Assembly (NCBI GenBank): GCA_027625915.1
Contig: JANTQA010000070.1
Span: 2,299,001 to 2,363,000 of the forward strand
DNA from: Anaeramoeba flamelloides
Lineage: Eukaryota > Metamonada > Anaeramoebidae
DNA: 64,000 nt
Direction: 5' to 3'
Shown: positions 10,999-23,900 of the stretch, piece by piece
Numbering within the stretch: position 1 is the stretch's first letter
How the letters are laid out: every line of letters starts with the position of its first letter
Notes under the pieces: generated by a model
Databases searched by the model: none
The model's input: only the letters and a program-made list of their open reading frames with translations
What the model was told of the DNA's origin: nothing
Program-made: the position numbers and the translations under genes

Positions 10999-13900
10999 CT
11001 GTCAAAAATTTCATAGGTTGGTTAGCAAGAAATAAAAATATAAAGAAGAAAAGAAAAAAAAAAGGAACACACTTGTTTAAGAAATAAAGAACCTTTAGGT
11101 AATTCAAGAATAAAAAATTTTTAAAACACAAACATTTTTTTTCAAGGAAGAAGAAACAAATAAGCCCAAATATAAAAAAATAAAAATGAAAAAGTAATTT
11201 TGAGATAATCAATTAACAATTTAAAATTATTCTGGAAGAATTAATAAGATTAGATTCAAACCATTTGGGATTACTATCCAAACAACAGGAATATAATAGC
11301 TTTCTGAAGATGATTCTTTTTGAGATAGAAACAAAAAATAAATCAAAGACTTAAAATCCAGAGAAATAGAGATGGTAGAGTTCAAAAAAACTAAGTAATA
11401 GATTCAAATTTTGATTTTATTTTTTCAGTGTTGTATTCTTTTTATCGCTTTTTTTCAATTATTTTTAGGTTTTATCAAAATTATTTAAAACAGAAAACTA
11501 TTTGATAGTGTCTCGGAACCAATTAAATGTGCGTGTTGTTTGAGTAAATTATTCTCTCAATCATTAAATTCTATTTATTAATAATTTTTCGAGTTAAAGT
11601 AGTGAAAAAACACACCTTACATTGAAAAATCATCCCTGACAAGATTTTTAATTCTGAATATTAGGAAAATTTCATTGCAATTTATTTTATTTAAAATCAT
11701 ATTCCTTTTTTTAAGAATCAAACTTTTAAAATTATAACTCACTCACTAATTGGAATGGTGGTTAATGAAATTACACTTGTTCAAAACACCATTCAACCAA
11801 TCAAAAAACAAGAATAAAAATTATCATTTTCTTAACTCATAATAAACCTCGATAAAATTCGATTATTTTTCAAAAAAAGTAGATCTACCTAAGATATCAA
11901 ACAATTACTTGGGTATTATAAAGAAACCCAACTTTAATTAACTTTAGGTAGGTTTATTACTAAGCTCATCAAAAATTTGTTTATTTTAAATAGGATCTGA
12001 TTATAAATAAAAGAAATTACACAACAATTTTTCTAATACACACAATTAAAAATCTTGTAAGGGATTATTTTGATGCCCGACATTTTTTCACTAAGTTCTA
12101 CTAAAAAACAGTTTCTCTCAACCTTTAAAAGTTACAAAAATTAAAAAACAATTTCATTACTTAAAAAAAGAAAAAATATTTTATCAATGAAAGAAATAGA
12201 CAAGTTTTAGATGTAATTACAAAATAACACATTATTTTTTCATTAATTGAAGTCCGATTTCAGAACAAATATTGAAATAACACAACAATCCCAAAAAAAA
12301 AATAGATCTGGTGTAAAATGCCCCTTTTCAATTTGAAAACTAAAAAAGCAAGAGTTGTTTTCTAAAAATAATTCAAAAAGGTGATTTAGTGTAACAACTC
12401 TTAAACACCATGAAATCAAAATTGATTTATTTCCACTTTATTTCAGGTTAATTACAAAAGGAGTAATTTCAACAAAAAAATATTTTCCTTTTTTATTATC
12501 AATCAAAAATATGACTAAAAATTCATTTTCGGTGGTTTTCTATTTCAGACATTTAGGTGTGATTGTACAAAAATCATAATCATCAGAATTGTGTAATTTC
12601 TCAGAAATTTAGGATTGGTCTTATGAATAATCATAATAAATTCGATTTTATTTTTCTGTCATTTTCTCTATTATTCTACGCTTTTGAGAATTTTTTCAAT
12701 TCAACAGTTACCAAATGGATAAAAAATGTAAGGTTAAGAACATATAAACAATGTTGTTTTTAGAATGTTTAATAGTTACTCAAAAAGATAGACATTTATC
12801 TTTAAAGAAAGACTATATTTGTGAATTATTCGGAAAATTTCAATTGATTACAAAAAAAATTGAATAAGAAGGGTTTTGAAATTTGAGACTTTTTGGCTTT
12901 ACAGTAAATTGAGGAGCTATTTAAAAACAAAGATATTTAATTACCCTTTTTTCTTTTTCTTTTGTAAAAAAGGGATATTGTGTTATTGGAAAATTCATTC
13001 AACATTTAAAAAACTCTTTTTTGGACCAGAAAAAAAAAATAAATAAAATAGAATAATTTTCAATTCAAATAATTTGCCATTTGTGTGTACAGATTTCCAT
13101 TTTGAATTGGTCATATTCTAATCAAAATGACCATTTAATCCACATTTTAACATGAATTATAGTATTTATAGCTAAAAAAAATTAGATAAAATATTAAATA
13201 AATTTGATAAAAAATTTTTTTTTTTAGGCTTTAAAAAATTGCGATAATATTTTAAAAAATGGGAATGATAATTTTTTTATTTGAATAACCTACCCGTATA
13301 TTAAGGATAATTTTTTTAATAAAAATAATAAAATAAAATTATCACTGTATGAACACCAACTTTTCACATATAGTCAATTTAATTCTGATAAAAAATCTTA
13401 TAACATTGAAACAAAAAAAATACTATTTAGTAAAGATATTTTTTTTGAATTGAGATAATTATCTTTGGTGTGATTTTTTTTCCAAATTGAAAAAGTCTTG
13501 ATGAAGTTGAAGAGGAATAACTTTTTCGTTTGATCTCTCAAACTCTTTGATTGAAATACACCACAACTACAACACCTTAAATTGATTCTTTTTTTTTTTT
13601 TTTTTTTTTTTTTTTCAAATTGGTTATATTTAAGGATTATAACAATAGGATATAATAGATTATCTTGTTTTAAGTATAATAATTCTTTATTTTGGTCCTT
13701 ATCTTATTGATCTTGAACTTTTTATGATTTTAAGGTTGGTGTTAAAAATAATATTTTTTTTCATTTTCCGATATTTGAATTGGTGATTCTAAGAATAATG
13801 GTTTGAAAGGTAATTATTATAAAAATGTGTATTTTTGTGTTATCAATTGAAATTTTGATTTCCATTTTTTTCAATATAATCATAAAAAAAATTTAAAAAT

Positions 13901-14182
13901 TAAATTTAACATTTGTAAAATTTTCACTTTTTAAATAAATCCACTTATAATCAACAAGATTGGTATATAAGATATCAATGTTCAAAAATTATTCTGAAAT
14001 ATATTGTTCAATTAAAGTTAAAAATTCAAATTTTCCAAAAGGATTTTTATAATATTTAATAGTAAAAAATTTTAATCTTTTAATTCACAGCTACCAGGTC
14101 AGTTTATACCCTTTCAAGAGTATTCTAAATTTTATAAATATTCTGAAACCTTAATCCATAATTTTGGAATCCTAAAGAATTA

Positions 14183-14379
14183 CAGTCAGTTTCACTTTTA
14201 AGGCACAAACTTTCAACGAAATTTAAGGCACAAAAAAATCTCAAATTAAGTCACAAAATTTGTAATTTTATTTTTTACAATTTATTTTTACTAGAATTTG
14301 AATTTTGTGCTTTAATTTGAGATTTTTTTTGTACCTTAAATTTCGTTGAAAGTTTGTGTCTTAAAAGTGAAACTGACTG
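14183..14379. mobile_element. Tc1/mariner-type MITE flanked by TA
   Basis: A 197-bp palindromic element. Its two arms of about 78 bp are nearly identical inverted repeats starting CAGTCAGTTTCACTTTTAAG, separated by a short AT-rich centre. TA dinucleotides lie immediately outside both ends (14181-14182 and 14380-14381), as expected for the TA target duplication of the Tc1/mariner superfamily. It has no coding capacity. A degraded relative is at about 62449-62600. Confidence 0.85.
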
Positions 14380-14569
14380 TATGTATTGATTTAAAATAGA
14401 AAAAAATAGTTTTTATTTTTGATTTTTCCGTTAGATTTTTTTTAATTTTTGAAAAAAAAAACAGAAAAATAAATTAAAAGTTCTTTTTATTTCAAAAAAA
14501 TAAATAAAAAACATTGTTAGATTTTCTTGATTTTTCTTTTTGATTTGAAACTCACAATAAAACCACCTT

Positions 14570-14770
14570 AGCCCTTTTTTCAGAATTTAAAATATAAAGA
14601 AAATTTCTTAATTTTTTGTTTATTTTCTTTTGAATTCTAGAAAAACTAGGCACTTGGATGTACTCTAGGTGATTTGACAGACATTTTAATCAAATTTCAC
14701 AGAATTAAAAAGAATAGAGTGAAATTCATAGATTTTACCTGTTTTTTTGAATCCTGGAAAACCTCTGACA
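14570..14770. repeat. Hairpin-cassette repeat, small cluster
   Basis: Two adjacent imperfect palindromes of the family best developed at 45690-46740. One arm pair carries TTCAGAATTTAAAA / TTTTGAATTCTAGAAAAA. The second carries ACAGAATTAAAAAGAATAGA / TTTTTTGAATCCTGGAAAACC. Between them lies the family linker (CTAGGCACTTGG and GTACTCTAGGTG). Confidence 0.6.
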
Positions 14771-15954
14771 AATAATACTTATCACCAGCTATTATTTTTT
14801 TTTGTATTTCATTTTTATTCCATGTATAGAGTATTTTCAAAAATATTTGTTGTCGTATATCAAATTAAATAGTAAAAGTTGTAATAATCTAAAATACACA
14901 CCAGAGTTTAATTAGAATTGTTTACCAAGAAATGCCCCTTTTTTAGACTTGATACTTTTAAAACACCTAGTACTCTATACAACAATAAGTAAAATATTCT
15001 CAAGAATTCCATATTCAATAATTTAGGTTATATAAATCAATAAGATTTTTTCTTATGTACCGAATTGTTAATGAAAAGTAATTGCTTTGTCTAAGTTAAA
15101 GTTCTCTATTTGATTTTTATACCATTGTGAATTTCACAAAAAAAAAAAAAAATACTTTTTCAAAGCAGCAAATAAAATCAAGTTACAATTAAAAATTTGA
15201 TAAAAAACCAAGAAATCACATTTTTTTTCTTAAAAACACCACCAAACCATTATTCTTAGACTCGCCAATTTCGGTTTCCAATACAAAAAAAAGAAAAATT
15301 ACATTTTTTAACCAACCAGATAATTCATACCCAGTTGAAGAACATCAGCTAAGAACTGAAAATATAATTATATGACACCTAATACCATATAATCCCCTTA
15401 CCATTCTTCAGGGAGTGTTATCCTTAAATTCAACAATTGTTATTTAAAAAAAACTTTTCCGCAGAGATAATTTTTTATTTAAATGACTAGTAACTCTTAT
15501 TACCCCCCAAAAAAAAAAAAAAAAAAAAAAAAAAATTACTTCTTTGACTTGAAAATGATTTATTTCCAAAATTTATATCCTTTGTTTTTAAACTATTTTT
15601 CAAAAATTTTGACTCACTTTATAATGTTTATGGAAGCTGTTGGGAGAGTTTATTCCAGTATTCTTAAGAAAAAAATATTTTCAAATTTTTGGATCAAAAT
15701 CATTTTTTCTACTTTTCAAATTTTAGTTTTGCTTTTTCAAATTTTTGTTTTTTCTTTTTCTTTTTCTTTTTTTTTGATTTCTGTTTTTTTTTTCTTTTCA
15801 TTTCTTTTTTTTTTGTAAAAGATCATGTCGAAAAAAAAAAAGATCTTCGAAAAGACCAATAATCACTAATAAAATTGTGACTATGTAATGTCTGTGAAAA
15901 TGGATTTAATTATTCATAAAAAATCTTGTTGTTCAACTTTTTTTCAGTATAAGT

Positions 15955-16180
15955 TCAGTAATAAAAAATCCGTAATGCTCATTTCAAAAATTGTGACTCA
16001 CTTTTTTTTAGTTATTGGTTTTATTTTTTTTTAATTTTTAATATATCAGGTTTTTATATATTTAGAATAACTTAAAAGTGAATTACAAATCAGATTTAGT
16101 TATTAATTGTTCTTGAATACTAAAGGATAATTTTTTTTTTTTCAATTTATTATTTCAGGTGAGTCACAATATTTAAAAAA
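15955..16180 (+). repeat. Short dispersed repeat with ATTGTGACTCAC ends (copy 1)
   Basis: The segment matches about 63270-63500: both contain CAGTAATAAAAAATC, a long T-rich middle and AATTTATTATTTCAG. Here an inner unit starts ATTGTGACTCAC (15992) and ends GTGAGTCACAAT (16174), which makes short terminal inverted repeats of a ~180-bp MITE-like unit. They are worn away in the other copy. Confidence 0.55.
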
Positions 16181-16457
16181 GAGTTTATTTGAATACGATT
16201 TAATAATTGTAGATATTCAAATGAGAATGTTAAAGTATTTTGATTTTTTATCAAATAAAAAAAAAATAAAAATTAATTTAATTAAAACAAAGAAATCTAA
16301 AAATGTTTTTTTAGCATTTATTTTGTTGTTTATTTTTATTTATTTGATTTGATAAAATTGAATAATATTTTTTTAAAAAATAAATGATTTTAATTGAAAA
16401 TTATATGAACACCACTAAAAAAGATATAAAAAAGAAATAAAGAATAAAAATAAAAAA

Positions 16458-17860
16458 TTATACAATAACCGGCAAATGAGTTGGTTCTGAGCCTTGCCCC
16501 TCACCATATCTTAAATTCCACAACTCCAGTTCCCGTTGGACAAACGACGAATCACTGACTGAAATACCCGTTTTTTTCATTGCCTTATGGAAATCATTAA
16601 TAGTTACTAATCTTAAATTTGGTTTTAAAGAAGTTTCAGTTTTGTTTGTATGCAAGACTAATTGATTATTTGAATTATTATTTTGAGAATTTTGATCTTG
16701 ATCTAAATCAAAAAAGGAACGGAAGGGTAAGAATTTGGTATTCGAGCTCTTTTTTGTTAAAACTTTTGATTTCTTTTTTTCATTTTTTTTTAATTTAGGA
16801 TTTAAAGTTTTTTCTTTTTTTAAAAAATCTCTTATTGGCTCATAGGCAGCAGAAATTGACAAATTTTTCAAATCAGAACCAGAATAGCCATCGGTTTCTT
16901 CGGCAAGTTGATCAAAATCAAAATTCTTTTCTAAAGCTTCGCCACTAAGAATCGTTTGTAAAATTTTTTTCCTTGCCTCTTTGTTTGGCATTGGTACGAA
17001 GAGTCTCCGTGGTAATCTTCTTAGTACGGCTTCATCCAAATCAAAGGGTCTATTCGTTGCTGCTAATACAATCACTCTCTCTGTATCACTCATACCAAGC
17101 CCATCCCATTCTGTCATAAAAGTATTTTTAATTTTTCGAGAAGCTTCGTGTTCATGTGAGGTTTGTCTTCTATTTAAAAAGCTATCGACTTCATCAATGA
17201 AAATAATTGATGGTGCCAATTTTGTTGCTAATGTGAAAACAGCCTTAGCATATTTTTCTCCTTCTCCAAACCACTTGGAGCTGATTTTGGTCATACTAAC
17301 ATTGATAAAATTTGCCCCACTTTCAGTGGCAACTGCTTTTGCTAACATCGTTTTACCAGTCCCTATTGGAATTTATTTATTTATTGATTATTCAAAATAA
17401 GATTATTGTTCGAGCAATAATAGAAAATATGATTAAATATCAAATAATGGTAAATATTCTTATATTAAATATAAAAATAAAGCACACATTGGAAATTATC
17501 TTGATGGAGTGCAATTGTTATCTTTCTAACAATAAAATCGGATCAAAAGAAAGCATTGAAGGGAAGCATTGAAAAGAAGTCAAAAGGTTATGTATATATT
17601 TTTTTCTGTTATTTTGAATTGAAAAGGTGGTATTTAAAGGAATGTGAGCACATTAAAAAATTGACTTAAAAGCAAGTAAAAAGTTTAAAAAGAAATTGAT
17701 CTATCTGGTAATGGTATTTTGAAAATGAAAGTTTTAACCTGGATACCAAAAACAATTGGTAAACTGAATTTTTTCTTATATCATTATTACAAATAAAGGA
17801 TAAAAATTTCAAGTTTACATGTAGTGTGTGTGTGTGTGTGTGTGTAAGTTTGTGTGTGTG

Positions 17861-17900
<40 letters not shown>

Positions 17901-20900
17901 TCAAAGTCCAATTAGCCTTAACCACGAATAGTTATTAAATAAACTAAAATCCAAAAATTTCCCACACATTTAAAACGGTTCAAACAATCACAATAATATA
18001 ATTTCATTCAAATTGGAAAATAATTTTGATTTTTTAAAAAATATGAAAATCATTTTTTTCATCTTTTAGTTTTTTATTCTTATTTTATTTTTTGAATTAA
18101 GTTACTGTTTCGTTAGATCCAAATTTTTTACAAATGATTGATATTATGTTAAAGTTGAGTTGTTCAAAATAGAAGAACTCAAATAAAAATAGTTGATGAT
18201 ATCTAACCATTTGATCGATCAATAATTGTTAATAGAATTTTTACAAATTTACCAATGTATTTTTTTAGGAATATAGTTCAACAAAAAGGATCATATCAAG
18301 AAAAACCTAGAAAAGGCAAAAGATACCTATCAAAAATATGTATATATTTATGCAAATGAAAAATTATCAAATTCATTCAAAATACAACTCTTCAAAGAAA
18401 TCATACTACCCCAAGTTCTATATGGTTTAGACTTATCCAATCTAACCAGGATAGATATTAAAGATATAGACACTTGGATTAACAAAAAATTAAAAAACAC
18501 AATAAAAATTCAAGTGGGCACCCCTACAGATATTCTCAAATAAGAAACCAGGTTAGACCCCACTCAACATATGATCCTAAAAAGGAAAGCTAATTTCATA
18601 AAGAAATTAAAACAGCTAAATATGAATCACCTAGCTGAAGGCCTAACATTGGACGAAATTGATGGTATTGATTGGGAAAACATGGGGAAAATTAAAATAA
18701 AGAAAAAACTCCATCAAGCCCACATAAAATCAATACAATACAAAGTAAATTCATCCAAAGGAGACGAGAACTGGAAATTGAAGAAATACCTAAAGATTAG
18801 CCAATTCCCAGAAAACTTCAAAGAAAAACAGCCCTGCTTAAACTGGAAATCATCAACTACCATTATTCAAACTCAAATCCTTTTGTAATGGGTTGAATAG
18901 ATACACATATAGATGAGAAAAGGGGGTAAATTCCAAATTATGCCCATGCTCTAACAAAAAAATTGATGAAATAGACCACTTTATTTGGGACTGTGAAAAA
19001 TATGAGAGAACCAGAAAACACTGGAAAAAACAAATCAAAAAAATCAAAATTTTTGACGATAACATAATTGTCAAAAGAGACACAGACAAATTATTGAAAA
19101 AAATGAACATAAAAGAAATCTATGTCATCACCATATAATACCTTCTGACCAACATGACTCAACACGCAATTAGGAAAAAGGAGCTCAAGACAAAATAAAA
19201 CCAATCAACAAATCCATTTAAACTAGAAAAATTTCAGCTCTCTCTAACAATTTTTTTAAACCTCTTAATTTTTTCCACTCTTCATTCTTTTCTTTCTATC
19301 ATTTTTTCCCCAATTCTTCATTTTTTTTATTCTTTCTTTTTCTTTTTAGAAAACTGAATTAAGATTCAAATACTTCTGATGAATGTATCAATTTTAGATA
19401 CTCTTTGAATTGGAAGTCTCAAATTTAGTCAATTCAAAATTCTCTTTTTAACAGATTAGATGAGGTTTCATCTAACCCTTGACAATAAATCCAATACAAT
19501 TTTTGTTTTGTTCATCTCCCAATTTTTTAACAAACCAATAATTTATTTTTATTGATAATTATTTAAATTTTGTTTTGTGAGTATTGTAATTTATAAATAA
19601 TTGTTAATATTCCAATTAGTGGTTAGTTATAATTTAGTATTTCTTCTAGAAGTGATTAAAGAAGATTTTTTTTTTTTCAAAAATTGAATTTTGGTGTGTT
19701 AAAAATTTTGAATTGGAGTTTAATTTTATCACACTAAAATTTTTATTCGTTGTAACAAATATAAAAATCTAAAATTGTAAATATTAAAAATAAAACCAAA
19801 ACAAACCTGGAGGACCAAATAATAAAATTCCTTTACAAGCTTTTAATAAATTCCCTCTTTGAAATAATTCAGGTCTTCTTAATGGTAAAATTACTAAATC
19901 ATCTAAAGTTTTTTTTATTTTATGTAGAGCGCCAATTTGATCAAATTTAATATTTATTTCCTCTGGAACAATTACTTCGGACAAAAATTGATGTTCGTAT
20001 TCATTGTCAATTTTTACAGTTTCAAGTAAACGGGTTGTTCGATCTTTACCATAAAATTTATTTAAAATATGTATTCCGTATTCTAGGTGTTTACTTTCAA
20101 TTATTGAATGGGACTCTTTATAAATATATTTGAATTTTTTTTGGTTTTGTGTGTTTATTAAGGAGAAGTTGTTGTTTTTTTCTTGCATTTCGTTTTTTTT
20201 TTCTGGTAATTCCTTTTTTTCTTCATTTAAATTTAGATCAATATTTTGATTTATATTTTTTAAATCCAAATTTTTTCTTGTTTTTCGAATTTTATGATTT
20301 TGATTATTATCATTTCTTGTATCATTTTCCTTTTCAATTGTTTTTTCAATTTCTTTATTTTCATTTTCAATTTCTATTTCAATTTCAATTTCTTTTTCTT
20401 GATTTTCCTTTTCATTAAGATTATTTTCAATATTAATATTATTTTTGGTTTCATTCATTAGTCTCTTTCTTGATTTCTTATTTACAATTGAATTAAATTC
20501 CTTTTCTAATTGGATGATATTTTTTTTATCAATTTTTTTATTAAATAATTTTTCGTATTTGGATAGAAAGCTAAAGCCAACAATCATATCCATTTCCTCT
20601 TCTGTAAAACGCTTTTGTGTTAGCAAATTGCCTAAAATTAAAAGATTTGAAGTTGAAAGTTGATATTTTTTTAAGGTGCGCTCTAATAATATTTCATTAT
20701 AATTTTTTTGAATTGACAAATTATCTTTTTCAATACAATCTTTCCAGAAGGATATTTTTGATGGCTTTTCGATAGGTTGAAGGAAAATTGTATTTGGAAA
20801 TAATTCGACTAAAAATTTAAAGACTGAACTGCTAGAATCGCCTCCTGTCCCAACACCTAAACTCCCGCCTATCATTTCAATTGTGTTCCCATATGACTTT

Positions 20901-23900
20901 GTACTGGAGGAATTTAAACGGGAGTTGTCACCAAAGGCTGAACGGCTGTTTGGGTTTGGTGGTAAAAAAATTGATAAGCCCGAGGTTAGTGATCCCCTTG
21001 AAGATTCTGAATTTTTGGATAAATTCAGTTTATTATTCAGCTTATTGTTTGCTATTGAACCAATAATCATTATCAATCTGTTTTTTTCTAATTCTTCAAG
21101 CCGATCTTTTAAAATTTGTTTAACCTCATTTGATTTGGATACCCATTTATCAATATCCTTGATACATAGAACCAAGGGCGTAGATTTTGCAATGTTTTTT
21201 TCAATGTATTCAAGTAATGTTTGGATGGTAAGAGCCCTTGTATCAATTTCCTCTTCATGGAATGGTCTTAGTTCATCTTGATTGAAAAAAAATCCGCATT
21301 TGGTACCCTTTTCACAGATACCACCCAAATCACTCCCCCCGGGAATTTCATTTTGAAATAAGACACCAACTATGGGGGATTTGTGGTTATCTTGAAAGGT
21401 GCTCACAACAATTCCTCGATCGCCCGCAGTTGGTCCTTCTGTTTGATCCTGAATTGCAATATTTGGATAATTTTGTGGTCCGACGTATTTTACTATGTCT
21501 CCAAATTTATAAATTACAGGAACATTTGATTCATTTTCTTGAATATCATTTTTTTTTTCTCTTTTGAAGAGATCTAAGAAATCATCTTCACTAATTGTAA
21601 TGTTTACTGCTTTAAAGGTATCAGAAATTGCTCGAATGAGTGTTTCTTGTAAAATTTGACTCCCTAGTGTGTGTGAATGTATATATATATATATGTATGT
21701 ATGTATGTGTTAGTGTGTGTGTGTTATTATAGATGTTATTAAATTAAATATAAAAAAAGTGAAAAACATATTTCACAATAAAATTATTAATCGCAAAATA
21801 TTTATGAATAAATTTCATTTTAATTACATATTATTAAATATAATTTCCATTATTAATACAAGTAGAATTTCTTTATTGTTTTTAAAAATCCTTTCTATAA
21901 TAATTTATTAAGAATCACATTAAAGTTATTTATTGGATTATATCGTTGTGTCATTTTTTATTCAGTATTTTGAAAAATACTGAAAAAGATACAATTGTAA
22001 TTATTATTCAAAAAAAAATTTTCAAATAAAGGATCAAAACTAAAACGAATTGTAAATGTAAATGATAAAAAATGTTCATTTAAATTTTAAAATTTTTCCT
22101 TTTTTTGAAAATATAAACAATACTTATATTTTACAAAATTTTTTATTCTCTAATTTTTAAAATTATAATTTTTTGTTTTCTTGTAGACAATAAATATCGA
22201 TTTTGTATCAAAATTACTTTTATTCGATAAAAATAGTCATTTTTAAATCAAACAAATCCATAGAATGAATTTTTATTTTTGGAAATGCGCTTTCAAAAAA
22301 GATCCTATTTTATTGAAATCAAAAAATAACTACAAAGGTTAAACTCAAAGAAAAAGATAAATATGGAATAAAAATTTCAAGCAACATTCATAATTATTTT
22401 GGGGTTTTATAATTTGCTGGAAAATAAAGAATTATAAAATCAAACGAATTTGTCCGATAAATCTTTATTTCTGAAGAGGAATTAAAAAAATATCCTATTT
22501 TCTGAAGTAAATCTGAATTAGATAAATAAAATGAAAATCGGAAATAAAAGTAATTTTATAAAATTCTTTAGAAATAAAAAGTAATTTGTTAATCAAAAAT
22601 TTTGCAAATAAAAGATTTTTCGATTCAGTTTTAAAAATCAAAGCAAATTAAGAATAAGTTATTGTATCAAATCTTACACATAAGATCAAGAAATAAATGT
22701 TTTTTTTTTTTTATTTTTTCTTGATCAATTTTTTCATTTTTTTGATTTCCATTTTTTAAATCTAATTAGTTATTTGCAATATTTTTGATTCTCGGTCTTT
22801 TAAAGCAAACAATTATTTCTTGATTTAGTTCATTAAATAATTATCATAGTTTTTATAATTTTATATGTTTCTGTGATTTGTGCAATAATTTTTATCTTTT
22901 ATTATTATTTTTTTTAATTGTTTATTTGTTCTTGGAAAAATGAAATTAAAAAAAAGCTTTTTCATTGACTTTTAATGTGCTTAAGATAAAATATTATCAA
23001 AAAAAAAAAAGATAATCATTTGATACTTTATTTAGCCAGTTGTTGAATAAACGATGAATTTTTTAAATAACTAATACTATTTTTTGAAAAATAAATTTAA
23101 CCTAATTTTCATTCAGCTTTTCAAAAAAAAATAAAATTTAAACTCTTTTTTTTTATTATTGGAGAAGAAGTGTAAACACCACTCGAGGTGTCCTTACTCT
23201 TGAATTCCCTTTCATTAATTTAATCATAAAATATAGAAATTCCAGGATTATTAATCAATGAAAATAATATTCAACTAACACTAGTTAAAAACTAAACTCT
23301 TTTTCAAATAAAAGTGGAAAGAAAATTTCAAGAATTATTCATAATTGATTCAAATTAATTGTAGTATCATTCTAAAATATAAGAAACTCTTTAAAACATT
23401 AAAAAAACACCCTACTGAATATTTAAAACTCATTAAAACATAAAAATTAAAATTAAGTATTTTCAAAATTGTTTTTTTTCTTTATTTATTTTCTTTTTTC
23501 TTTGTTTCATACATCAATCCAATGGTGGTCTTTCTTAATTTCTATATCTAGCTTATTCGAAATCAAACTTGTACTGTTTCCTTTTTTATACTGACAAATT
23601 ATTTCCAATTTTTTTTCTTATCTTGTTTTTTTCATTTTCCAACTGTTCAATATCCATAAAAATAAAAAAACAAAAAATGAAAAAAATGAATAATTAAAAT
23701 GAAAATCATCAATAAGTAATTATCTTATTAACAATCAAATTCAATAGTATTGACGATTTGAGACGTGTGCCCTTTTATTTGAAAAAGAGTTTATTTCATT
23801 AAGATTTAATTCTTTTAGTTTATTTTGAAATATCAATCTACCATTTTCATGGGAAGGTTGCTTCAAAAAATGATCAATCTTTTCTATTATTTCCTTCTCT

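Larger units (their letters stand above)
10999..16457. other. Intergenic stretch between the ATPase and PSMA2 genes
   Basis: Because PSMA2 is on the minus strand, its promoter and missing first exon should lie here. No exon with the right phase and a Met was convincing. Inside are a Tc1/mariner-type MITE (14183-14379), a hairpin-type repeat (14570-14770), a dispersed short repeat (15955-16180) and T/A homopolymers (for example 13588-13615 and 15510-15535). The rest is anonymous AT-rich DNA. Confidence 0.5.

Noticed and set aside
10999-15400. Short ATG-containing candidates for the first PSMA2 exon (for example near 11635 and 15340, minus strand)
   Set aside because: None gave the right phase together with the expected aromatic/Ser residues before SLTTF.
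15483-15818. 111-codon open frame with Lys and Phe runs
   Set aside because: It is driven by A and T homopolymers and has no domain-like segment.
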